A stretch of 64,000 bases of DNA. Origin: Albifimbria verrucaria (taxonomy: Eukaryota; Ascomycota; Sordariomycetes; Hypocreales; Stachybotryaceae). The notes under the pieces are model-generated. The model was not told the origin of the DNA. It made no database searches and worked only from the letters and a program-made list of their open reading frames with translations. Below, one piece after another: positions 23,401 through 33,603 of the stretch. The stretch's first letter is position 1; each line of letters starts with the position of its first letter. The DNA is taken from positions 186,001 through 250,000 of the forward strand of contig JAHREC010000030.1 in assembly GCA_020081605.1 (NCBI GenBank). Direction: 5' to 3'. The position numbers and the translations under genes were made by a program.

Positions 23401-24161
23401 CAACGACATCATCTGGATGGACAAGTCTTGCTATGGATGCAAGCCCCCAGCAGCACCACCGAGGGTCTCCCCACGTCTATCGCTGCCGAGGCCACATCTG
23501 TTCCTGCAGAAACCACTTCGATAGCCGCGGAGAGGTCTGACTCCCCTCTACCTATTTCCCCACCGAGACAGCTGCCGAAGTCACCAGCTCCGAGCTGTCA
23601 GCTGTCGAGACCACGGCCGCTGCCTCTACCGATGCCCCCATTTACACCACCAGCGAGAATTCAGCTGTTGAGACTACCACTGTTGCTGAGGAGAGCGCAT
23701 TTACTCCCTCAGCTGATGTTACCCCTGCTACGGAGACCGAGAGCCTGCCAGTCGATACTATCTCTGCTCCCAGCACCGTTGAGACGTCATCATTAGCCGC
23801 CGCCAACTCTCCCAGCGGAACCACCTCATCAGGTACCACGACCACGGCAGCGCCGTACATCCTGGCAGTGACTTGCGTGCCGCAATCCCGCAGCACTGAC
23901 CCCTCGCTGTCCTGCAACATACGCGGCTTCGCGGCACCGAAAACGTCTGTCGAGGTACGGAATCTCCCGTCCCAGGCACTGTGCGCGGCGTACTGCCACC
24001 AACACTGGCCGCAGTGCACGAGCTACATGTTCGTGCCTCAGTCGGAGTTCTGCTACCTGTACACCGTTTCGGCATGGGATGCGCTCGGAGAGACGCCAGT
24101 TAGCGGCAGGGCTTACAAGGACAATGTCATGGAGGATAGGGGCTGCTACTACTGCGCATAG
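20442..24161 (+). CDS. WSC-domain surface/secreted protein with three WSC modules and two C-terminal cysteine modules
   Basis: Likely a cell-wall or extracellular carbohydrate-binding protein. Exons 20442-20605, 20662-20796, 20851-21154, 21207-21515, 21577-21799 and 21853-24161. A signal peptide (about residues 1-25) precedes three WSC modules: the first starting YQGCYAEP with ECWCGN, the second WQGCYVDEG with ECWCGE, the third VGCYADTG with NNCWVGN. Then follow a long Ser/Thr/Glu-rich stalk with repeats and two PAN/Apple-like cysteine modules (one around CSMVWENWQQDNTCYY to SCYGCKPP, one from AVTCVPQSRS to the terminal CYYCA). No terminal transmembrane or GPI segment is seen, unlike Wsc sensors. 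Three bases are missing (21052-21053, 23444-23448, 23543-23546); with them the length is 3447 nt (1148 aa). All introns but the first follow the conserved WSC breaks. Confidence 0.85.
22802..22897 (+). repeat. Four tandem 24-nt coding units in the WSC stalk
   Basis: Units at 22802, 22826, 22850 and 22874 encode variants of (S/P)DAE(P/L)xxT, for example PDAELTST and PDAEPTTT. They make an acidic, Thr-rich, probably O-glycosylated stalk, and are a likely site of length variation. Confidence 0.75.
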
Positions 24162-25283
24162 ACAGGTTGAGGCAGACGGAGGCATGAGTCGGGGTTTGGA
24201 TTTGGAAAGGAGTCGTTTCGAAGGCGATTGATTGCCCCTGCTTCTGTTTCCTTACCTTCATCTCTCTCCAACGTTATTATTAATGCTGTATGGATACGAC
24301 GTCAGTTGAAATGATAGATAGATCTGCTTAGGCTATAGTGTAATCTAATCCTATGACATAACTCCACGGCCGTGGCATGTGAAGGAAAGGGTAGCGGCTT
24401 GGGGCATGAATTTGAAGACGAACAAGGGTGATTTGAAATGTAGCTGTTGTTGCCCAAGACTGATTCTTGCTTCACGCTTGCATAGAGGTTGAAAAAGGGC
24501 CCCGCTGGAGCGTGCCGTGTTCAGAGTCCCCATGCATTACGAAGCCGACGACGATCAAAGCTTGTTATGACGCCCAGGCCCAAGTCATCGACAGTCAAGG
24601 CGGGTGCTTATGTCACGGAGGTACGTACCGGATTGTGGACTAGATTGGCTGTGTCTGGACTGTGCAAATCGGGTGGTAGTTCTTCACCATTTGCCGCTAG
24701 GCCCAAACAGGCAGCCAAGACACAAGTCAGATCGCCTGCATCTTCCCCTTCCCACCATCTTTCTCTCTCTTCTTTTCACTTCCGCCCCGGACCTTGATGA
24801 CGCCCCATCGTCCAAGCTCGCGAATAGCATGGCCCGTCCTGGGGCGCCTTATGGAGCTTCCCTTCGCACGGTTTAACCCTTTCCTCTGACCAAAGGTTTT
24901 TTCCCTTCTCCCCAGGCTTGCAGGGTCGCAGCAATTTCTAAGCGTTGGCTTTATTCCCGTCCTTCGCCATGCCTTTCCTAATGAGGCAGCCAAGACTCAT
25001 CCGGGACCCAACTTTTTCGGCTTCTCGTCTCCTCTAGAGCCTCGTTGGCGGGACCCAACCCAGTGCAGCCCGCTAAGCAAGTCTTTTGCCCCCACAGTTC
25101 CCTTCTGGCAGGCTCGATGATGCTTGTATATATAGACCATGGCCAGGAACGTGTCGCTGTTGTCATGCCCAGGCTAAACAAGTCACTATATCGTTTCTCC
25201 TCTTGGCCAACCTTAATACTCTCTGCCAAGAACATCTTTCAACCTTTTAACTATCCTCACACCTGCGGACTCATCTTGGCACC
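24162..25283. promoter_or_regulatory. Intergenic region upstream of MFS gene
   Basis: About 1.1 kb between the WSC stop and the MFS ATG. Contains the WSC 3' UTR at left and the MFS promoter at right, with pyrimidine-rich tracts and a TATA-like element at 25127-25134. No coding sequence supported. Confidence 0.5.
25127..25134 (+). promoter_or_regulatory. TATA-like element of the MFS gene
   Basis: Perfect TATATATA, 150 bases upstream of the ATG at 25284, followed by a CT-rich stretch suitable for transcription initiation. Confidence 0.5.
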
Positions 25284-27021
25284 ATGACCGCAACTCCTGC
25301 CGCCATGTCCAACACCCCGGGCATCCTCTCCCTGACCGGGACGAGGAGTCCTCCGTGACCACGCCCGTCGCTACCGGCGACCTTTCCGGACAGCAGACTC
25401 CCCAGGTGGCTGGTGAGGCTCTCGCAAAACCTGATCTCGAGCGTCTGGGTCGCCAGCGCCCGGAAACCCTATCCAGCCTCCCCATCGAAGTCGGCTTCGT
25501 TGCCGTTGTTGTCATGTCCATGATGATGGCCGAGTTTGTTATTAGCGGCTTCAACATCATTCTTCCCAACATCATCGACGCCCTTGACGTGCCCGAGTCG
25601 GCGCGAACCTGGCCTGCCGGCGTTCCCAACCTCACCATTGCCGCGCTTCTGATGCCCTGCTCACGGCTGTGCGATCGCTTCGGCGGCCGTTCCGTGTTCT
25701 TGATCGGCCATGCCTGGTTGATGATCTGGTCCATTGTTAGCGGCTTCAGTCGTGACCACGTATTGTTGACCGTCTGCCGAGCTATGCAGGGTCTTGGTGC
25801 TGGTGCGTTCTTGCCTGCCGGTCTCGCCCTTCTCGGTCAGACATACCGACCTGGCCCTCGCAAAAACTTCGTCTTTGCTCTATACGGCGCCTTCGCCTGC
25901 ATTGGCTTCTACTTTGGTATCCTCATCGGTGGTGTGGCCGCCGAGTTTCTTGACTGGCGCTGGTGGTTCTGGATCGGCGCCATCCTCGAGTTCGGTGTTG
26001 TGTGTGGCGGCTTCATTACCATCCCCGACACCTTGGCGATGGAGACAAGGCCGTGACGATGGATTGGTGGGGTCTCTGCACTATACTTCCAGGTATCGTC
26101 CTTGTTGTCTTTGCCTTCACCGACGGCTCCCACGCGCCCAACGGTTGGGCCACGCCTTACATCTATGTCACACTCATCATCGGTGTCATTTTGCTTGCCG
26201 CTGCCGTGTACTTGGAGGGATGGGTCTCATCAAACCCCTTGGTGCCGGCTGACTTGTTCCGACCCAAGGGTATGAAGCGCCTTTCTGCAGCTCTGTTCTG
26301 CTGCTATGGTGTATTTGGCCTCTTCCTCTTTTACGCCAGTTTCTAGTAAGTACCACTGCACGGGGCCTGTACGACTTGTTTATTAACAAATTTCACTTTT
26401 AGCCTCGAGAATGTCTTGCTCACAGGCCCACTACAGACTGCCGTCTGGTTCACTCCCATGGCAGTTGGTGGCTTCGTCCTAGCCATTACCGGTGGTCTCG
26501 TTATGCATCTACTATCCGGCCGTATCCTGATGATCATTTCAAGCTGCGGGTTCTTCGTCTCGGTCCTGCTTTTCACCCGGATCCCTGAACAAGTCGACGG
26601 CAGCCCCTCTAGGAACTTCATCTTCTGGGCTTATGTCTTCGCCGCTATGCTTTGTGCTACAATCGGTGTAGACATTACCTTCAACGTCACGAATGTGTTC
26701 ATCACGACGGCAATGCCGCATCGGCTGCAAGCAGCTGCAAGCGGTCTCATCAACAGTCTGCTCTATCTCGGTATCGCGTTCTGGCTGGGTATCGGAGAGA
26801 TGGCTGTGGGTCTGACGGCTGAGTCCAAGAACATTGGCTTGCGTGAGCAGTACCACATTGGATTCTACCTTGGTGTCGGCCTCTCGGTCGTCGCACTGGC
26901 CTTGGTTTCAACTATTCGAATGGGCCAGGCCTCTGCACAGCTGACCGCTGATGAAAAAGCTCAGCTAGAGGCCGAGGCAAACGGAGAAGCTCAGCTAGAG
27001 GCCGAGATCGATGGAAAATGA
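25284..27021 (+). CDS. MFS efflux transporter, DHA2/ATR1-like
   Basis: Major facilitator related to fungal drug-resistance and ATR1-type exporters; expected in the plasma membrane. Exons 25284-26345 and 26403-27021. The ATG at 25284 (CACCATGACC) gives a polar N-terminus. Helix 1 covers VVVMSMMMAEFVISGFNIIL; the loop after helix 2 has CDRFGGRSVF (MFS motif A), then CRAMQGLGAGAFLPAGLALL and GFYFGILIGGVAAEFLDWRW. Missing bases at 25319-25321 (G run) and 26035-26036 (GG) break the frame; with both, 1683 nt (560 aa) reads through TMDWWGLCTILPGIVLVVF to the end. The last 25 residues contain a direct duplication of AQLEAE, cytoplasmic and acidic. Neighbouring genes give no clear substrate. The broken frame is probably a sequence error. 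Confidence 0.87.
26957..27006 (+). repeat. Direct 20-nt duplication in MFS 3' coding end
   Basis: A 20-base unit starting AAGCTCAGCT occurs at 26957-26976 and identically at 26987-27006 (30-base period). It encodes two copies of (K/E)AQLEAE in the C-terminal tail. Confidence 0.85.
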
Positions 27022-30000
27022 AACAATAGTCCCCGCGACTAGATAAAATCTCCTGAGTAATTGAATCATCAATACCCGGGTAAGCGGCAAGCAGAACAAA
27101 CTCAGAGGATGGAGAAGACGGTACCTGCACATGCTATTGCAAGCAGAGTTCGTCTCAGAGTCAAGCTTATGTCTGAGCGCTGGGCGGTTCAGCGGGGTGG
27201 ATCTGCCATGGCCGGATAGTGTCACTACGCCTCCCGCATTAGATCGGTCGCCCGGAGCGGTCCGAGAGACCGGTGTCGATGCCGATTTCCGATGCGTTGT
27301 TGATTACCGGTTCTGTCGGCATTGGGCACGGCCTTGCGCCACATATTGCCATTAGTCATTTGAAGCAAAAGGGAAGGATAGACGGGTTTAGAGATGGACA
27401 TAATGAATCACGCAGCGACGAGTCATGTTCAGGTTTTAATAGATACCCCATAGATTGGATAGATATTTAGTAATTCGAAAGCATCTCACTATAGTCACGT
27501 CGCTCCATTGTGCATCTTGATCGTCTTCGACTTTGTACTGTTGATGAGTCAATTTGTAAGATCACCAGTCAAGGTGATACTAGTTTTGGCTTCGAAACGG
27601 TCGGGAAGGCGGTAGTATAGTTTTCGGACGGATGGAATAGAATGGCCCTGAATCACGCTTTGCAGGTAGGTCATACAATGAATCACTGCAGGACCCGGAT
27701 AAGTTCATCTCCCTTCTGATCGTAAAGCGGAGGATCGTACACCTTTCGCGAACGTACTTGACTTTAGGTGGAGGAGGCAGGGCCGTGGGCTGGTTGATAG
27801 AGACGCTCTTGGAATATGCAGCAGTGAAATGGCAGCACACTATGGCTGAAATAAAATTAGCATAGAGAGGAGACAAGGCAGGCATAGGAGTACTCACTTT
27901 ACTCTTTCGAGATAACATGTAACATTGTGTCCATGGATGGTGTTGTGGTGGGAGATTGGCGTGTCTGCCAGCACAACTGGCTGTCAGGCCCAAATTTCCC
28001 ACCTGTTCTAGGCAAAAATTACACGTGCAAATTCTTGAAAAAGAGACTTTTAATTTTTCTTCTTTTTTTCTTTTTGACAGACGTGTAGGGTAGGATAGGA
28101 AAGTTGGCCAACATCGACACTGACATTGAGGCACCACATGCTTATCCACCCATGACACCAGCAATTTAATCCTACCACACCAAACAAGGGGTCTAAACAT
28201 TGGCCGGCCAGGACATGAGATTGAGTCTTGGTTTATCAGACCAAGAACAAGCAGCACCATCCTCTGCTTCCGATAAGTGTCGCCTCACTGCTTTCAGATC
28301 ACGTACTAACACGTATGCCAGGCCAGTTCGAAGCCGATCTTCATCGCTGCTCGCATCACAGCCTCGTCACAACCAAAGTAAAGCGTCGATCTATTTACTT
28401 TCTCTTGTAAACGCCAATAGAATCCTGAATCACTAGGCAGAGGACTAATGGATTCGCGAATCCTTACAGCGACACGGATAGAACCACTGCTCTCAGAGAG
28501 TGGATATACACTCCCTTTGTACAACCAGTCGGCTTGTTGCCACAAATTGTAATCACGGGACATTGATTTATCAAAGAGAATCACTCTGTTGCTTCGTCTT
28601 TCTTTCCGTCCAGACTCACACAGGCTTAGAACTTGCTGCAAATTGCCAGCCGCGGCGGACGAATGCATGGACAACGAACGAGGGATTGCGCCACGCTGCA
28701 TGAAGCTCCACTGCTAGCCAAGATATGTCACGTTATGAAACAAGCGGTCTGGGTCAGAGACAGTGACACGCTCGTGGAAGATTTGTGGAGGTCTTGTAGA
28801 AACGTGACAAAAGTCCACGGCTATTGAGAACGCCCACTGCTGTTTCACAAACCAAGGACGTTGGCGAGTCTGCATGATGAGAGCATGACGAGGGCAGCTT
28901 GGGAGATTCATAATGGGTCATCTACATTGACAGCGTACGGATACTGGAATGAGTCCTGTGGAACTATTGGCATATCCCTTGCATTGAATTCATGGGTACG
29001 CTTAGGAAGCACCGCGATTCTGTAGGAACCCGCGACGCTACACCAGCTAGCTTGTAAATTGCCCGTGTTAAACAAGTCTTGTGTTTTCTTGCGTGCTACC
29101 GGCGATGTGTTACGCAGAGGAAGCTCACCTCACCGTACTCGTTTCACAGAGTGACCAGAGTAGTGCCGTCACGATGTTGGATGGTTTGTAGCTAGACCTT
29201 AAGCAAATGGTATTATTTATACCTTCATGAAAGTGAATAGATTTTTAATCGATCTTTGTATATTCTATCTTTGTTTATCCAAGTTGCCTCCTATAGCATT
29301 ATCAAATCTCTGCCATTGTGGATGCTCGGCCGTTGTGTCTTCCTTGTACTTGTTCGTCAAGCCCGTTGTTGATTCGATCGTATCCTCTGGACTTCACGAC
29401 GGCGAAGCAAATCCGACTCTTCTTAGAGGTCTCTCAACGGGTGATAGTCGTTTCTCGATTCGTCTGGCATCGTGGAATGTGTGTTGTGTAGGATCTCATC
29501 GTCTGGCCACGCCGAGGCGCTCCTCCACATCGAAGTTCTGCAAAGGCTCCAAACGTCAGCAAATTCATCAGTATCATTCAAGGAATGACTGAAGCCACTT
29601 GCAAGTCTCTTGGAAATGTCTGGCGGCAAATACTGATGACTTACAGGCCGAGACCTGTCTGCGAGTGCTAAAATGTCGACCGCCCCCGACAACCACAACA
29701 CCACGTTAACGGATGCCGAGACGAAGACACATTCAAACTCACTCGAATGACTTGAGACATTTAATTTAATGGCCGTCTGTTGTATGCCATTCCTTTCCTT
29801 TTTATTACAGGAGTCGAACGGAGCATATTGTGGATGAGTCGGTCTTTGGCTCTTGTCGGCAAACGCGACACACGTTCTTTGATTTTCCTCGCAGAAAAAC
29901 ACATTATAAAACTTCATGGTATAATATTCAGGGACCTCTTACAATGCTTTATCGATGGTTGCATCGTGGATCTCGAGGGTCGTCGTTCGGTGCGGTGGGC

Positions 30001-31083
30001 GCGTGTTGTTCTTCCTTCGCGATTGTTTGTCCTAACACCACATGTGTCCATATCGGTCAGCAAAGATGCAAGCTCATAAATTTACAGTGGAGGGGAACCA
30101 AGCGAAATGGATAGACTTTGTAGTGTCTTTGATGTCTGGGAGTGTATGGAGAGCTGTGTTTTGGATGGATTGGTGTGCTGACTCGTCTTGGAAGCAGGCA
30201 CGCTTCTCAGCTCTCCTCGAGCTCAAGGGCCAGTGAGAGAAAACATCGCAGTTTGAATCACATAAAAGCGATGGGAATACTCTGTAGCACCTCTGGGTCT
30301 CTGGTAAGTGTCAGGAGTCTTTCTTGGGCTGCATCAGTCGGGGTGGGGACAAGTGTTGGAGGAAATGGGCCAGGGAACCAAGTGACCTTCTCCTTACAGC
30401 CACAGAATTACTTCTACTGAACGCTTATCTACGAGTAACGAGCAAGCAGATTTCAAGAGCTGACTGGTATATAGATTCAAATTTACTCTTGGTGACTGCA
30501 GTTGCAAACTTGCATCTCTGCTCCTGAGTTCAATAGCAGAGGGTGACAATGTAATGCCTGGTAGCCTGACGAGTCCTTGCCCTACAGGCTGCCGCTGCCT
30601 GGGAAATTATGTGTGCACTCAATAAACAATAGCAGCCTTGGACTTATTCACCGTTTTCATACTCCTCAGCCTCGCTCTCTTATTTAAGCAGCTCTGGCCC
30701 CATTCTGATCTGCCACTTCCACCAACTCTCCAAGACTCACATACCTGTTTTCTGCACGATATCTTCTGCAGTAGCAGTCTTTCTACCCCATTCGAACGCT
30801 TTGCTCTCAGAGGCTTCCTCTCTTGCTCCAGAGCACCAATCTTGAGCTACTATTCCATTTGCATTGCCAACCAAGAGGCGCAAGCCCTCGACCTACAGAT
30901 AACCTTCGTGAGTGTTTTCATTACTAATTGAGCCTCATGTATTAACATAGACGATTAGATTACCCGTCCGAATCTTGTTTTCAGCTTGAAGCTTGCCCAA
31001 TCTTCTCTTGAGACAGCCCGGCTCCCACAACAGAACGTTCTACCACCTCAGTCCTTATGATCATTTACGCGGAAAACGCCAAA
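27022..31083. other. 4 kb gene-poor region
   Basis: No frame here has domain-like composition, codon regularity or credible introns; the longest (27580-28260, minus) is low-complexity. Near the right end, a GTGAGT at about 30909 with an ACTAAT branch and an AG at about 30951 could be a 5'-UTR intron of the following gene. CT-rich sequence from 30650 suggests a long leader for that gene. Non-coding transcripts are possible but cannot be shown. Confidence 0.4.
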
Positions 31084-32016
31084 ATGGACTCGCCGGAACC
31101 CTTGAATCTTGACAATATCTCCATGGCAGTTGTTGACCCAGGTCGATTTTTCAACCTGACGAGATTTACTCAAGACATGCTTACTGAACATTATGATTCA
31201 GTCGAAACGCCCATCAAGCCTCCAAATACACATAAGTTTGGCACGCTCGAGATCTTTGTTTCTGGAAGAAAGGAGCCCATTGAGGACAAGATTGAAGAGT
31301 TCGAGGCTATCGCTTCCTCTCTTCATGGCGTATTGTTGCGCCACCACAAGGACACTGCAAGTGTCGTCTTCTCACTTGGGCCAGAAATTGAGGCAGACAT
31401 CAGCATTAGAGGTGAGAGCGCTGAAGAGCCAGACAGCAACCGGCACCTTTGCTATCGAATGGATGTCACCGTTTGTTCCAGTCCTGACGAAGCCAAGTGG
31501 AAGAGCTTCATGCGCAATCATGGCGACTTCTGCAACCTCCTGGGCTCTATCATTCGCCCTTTCGGCCTTATCTTGAATGACGATGGCTTTTTCGTGAGCT
31601 TTGCTCTCGACGAGAACGAGGACTCCCCAGAGACGGCTCTGTTTCTAGCAGCCGAGCCTTCCCAAGTCCTCAAATTTCTTAAGCTCTCGCCCGAAGTTGT
31701 CTGTGATTTCGAGTTTAACAGCCTATCCATGATGTTTTGCCACATCGCAAAATGCCCCTTCGCCTTTTCTAGTCTTAGCCAACGCCAGCATTTCTCAGTG
31801 TTCACAGAGGACTCTGCCACTGAAATCTCGCCGCTGGCTCAAACCGATAGGGTTCTCCGACTGTGGTATGAGATGTTCATGCCAGCTGAGATGGAACGAT
31901 TGGACCTAGAGCCCCGGTACATTCCACGAGAAAAGGTCGTGAGCGATGTCCTCAGCTATTTCGGGGTGGCAGATGAGTACCGTCGCAAGCAAGAAGAGCT
32001 CGCAAATGCAAACTAA
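31084..32016 (+). CDS. Fungal protein of unknown family (310 aa)
   Basis: Single exon, intact. I chose the ATG at 31084 for its CCAAAATGG context; an in-frame ATG at 31057 would add nine residues. The fold is not evident by motif. The middle part (FCNLLGSIIRPFGLILNDDG, ALFLAAEPSQVLKFLKLSPE) resembles a recurrent group of fungal uncharacterised proteins, some predicted to have a nucleotidyltransferase-like fold, carrying a comparable LFLxxxPxxVLxFLxL block after a GxxxRPxGLxxND segment. This is from memory and needs a profile search. No signal peptide or membrane helix. The end is Lys/Arg/Glu-rich (RRKQEELANAN). A possible small spliced frame follows directly. Confidence 0.65.
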   Translation: MDSPEPLNLDNISMAVVDPGRFFNLTRFTQDMLTEHYDSVETPIKPPNTHKFGTLEIFVSGRKEPIEDKIEEFEAIASSLHGVLLRHHKDTASVVFSLGPEIEADISIRGESAEEPDSNRHLCYRMDVTVCSSPDEAKWKSFMRNHGDFCNLLGSIIRPFGLILNDDGFFVSFALDENEDSPETALFLAAEPSQVLKFLKLSPEVVCDFEFNSLSMMFCHIAKCPFAFSSLSQRQHFSVFTEDSATEISPLAQTDRVLRLWYEMFMPAEMERLDLEPRYIPREKVVSDVLSYFGVADEYRRKQEELANAN

Positions 32017-32340
32017 ACCCCCAAGAGTTTGGTACACAGAAGACATCCCCATGCCTATGGCGAATATTTGGCACTGGGTCTGGTAAGTCCACTTCACCAA
32101 ATGCAACCACCAATGACAATAAACTAACTATACTGATAGTTGTGACGGTTACCACATACGAATTTTACATTGCCATCAATCGCGGACGAACCATGGACGG
32201 CGGTCGACAATCGACCGATGGAACAGGGAATAAGGTGCAGGAGGGAGGATACAAGAACACCAGCAGACATGACATGCTGGGGTCGGCTGAGGGAACGTAA
32301 TGGTCTAGATGTAAGAATAACAAGTTCCAAGAAATCGAAC
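32005..32340 (+). other. Possible small spliced frame or degenerate gene, low confidence
   Basis: An ATG at 32005 overlaps the end of the preceding gene and reads to PMPMANIWHWV. A textbook intron follows (GTAAGT donor at about 32083, ACTAAC-type branch, GATAG acceptor at about 32140). Beyond it the frame gives CCDGYH, and a shifted frame gives YEFYIAINRGRTMDGG. The exon pair fits only with further missing bases. It may be a small zinc-ribbon-like protein, a 3'-UTR intron of the upstream gene, or chance. Confidence 0.25.
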
Positions 32341-33603
32341 ACGTTCGAATTGCTTAGTTCTCCATTCTTGATCCCATTGAGTGAGTGACTTCTCAACGAC
32401 AGCATCAGTCGTTATTGCGTTTGGAACTCCTTCATGATCGTGCTTCGTGATGTAGGATTGGTTAGGACTCCTTTTCCTGCATGCCTTGCTCGTCATCAAC
32501 TTTGCTGCATTCACAACAACTAAGCAAAGCAAGGCGGTTCGTGTGGTCAGGGTCTTGCCTTGAGCGGCTGGAGCACTTTGTAAATGCCTTCACTGTGTCT
32601 ACACTCTATGCCCAGAACGCAAAAACATAGCAAGCATGCCCAATACCAGAGTCATCCTGCGTGTCCCATGCAGTGCAAATACAAGTCTGTATAAACAGAG
32701 TGCCAGATCATACTACGAACTTACATTCAAAAGCAAGACTTAAAGACTTACGTTGTACTTACACTTGTAAGTGGCCAAGCTACTTCGTCTACACATTGCT
32801 TGTCCTTAGGCTGACACTCACAGCAATCTTCAAAACACCAGGAAAAGCAGGGCAGCCTGTCAGTGTGGTTAGGGCACGCATTCAAGCCCTCTCGAACCTT
32901 CTCTCACAAAAGGGAACGGCCTCTCCAAAAATCGAACGAGGAGGGCAAGGCAGCCAAGAAAAAACTAGCTGCCCACGTCACCACTCACGTCGCCTGACAC
33001 TCCCTTACGACAATAACAAGCGTTGCCAGCTGCAATGAGTTTCCCCGTGTTTTCGGAGTGAAAAGAGGAGGCTCTTTGTACCCCTGAATCCAGTTCACAG
33101 GTCAGGGGCGTCTCAATGCAGATGGAGTCGATTTGTCCCCAACGCCTCTTACATGCCAGGGATGCATCTGCAACTGCTCTAAATGATATATGACTATTGT
33201 ACTAGATCTATTGATCTTCCTGGAGCTCCACAGACTTGTTCCTAGCCCGTGGGGAGTTGTGGGAGTTGTCATTCTCATGCCATGTCGACTATTGTTACCC
33301 TCAGGAGATACGTTTTGACACTTTCAGTCGGTCAGGCGTTCTCACTTTTCGAATCACCCTGTCACCTCTCGCTCACCTGGCAACTGATCTGTGCCACTTA
33401 TAAATTCCCTTGTTTTCAAAACCTCCGAACCTTTCCTCTTCTCCTTCTCCACCATCATCACCTACACCCTCCTTCCCCTATTATCTCTTCAACCCGTACC
33501 CTCCATCACATCCTCTATTCAACTTAGTTAACCCAAACCGTCGTCTTACAAGTCTACCTAGTAGTTGTGAGAAAGCCTGGTTGAAATCCTAGACTCACGT
33601 CAA
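32341..33603. other. Intergenic region
   Basis: About 1.3 kb with no supported gene. The final 200 bases before 33604 are strongly pyrimidine-rich (CTTCTCC-type), as expected of a fungal promoter or 5' UTR. Confidence 0.45.

Noticed and set aside
27580..28260. 226-codon minus-strand frame
   Set aside because: Composition is irregular, no motif or intron support; not credible as a protein.
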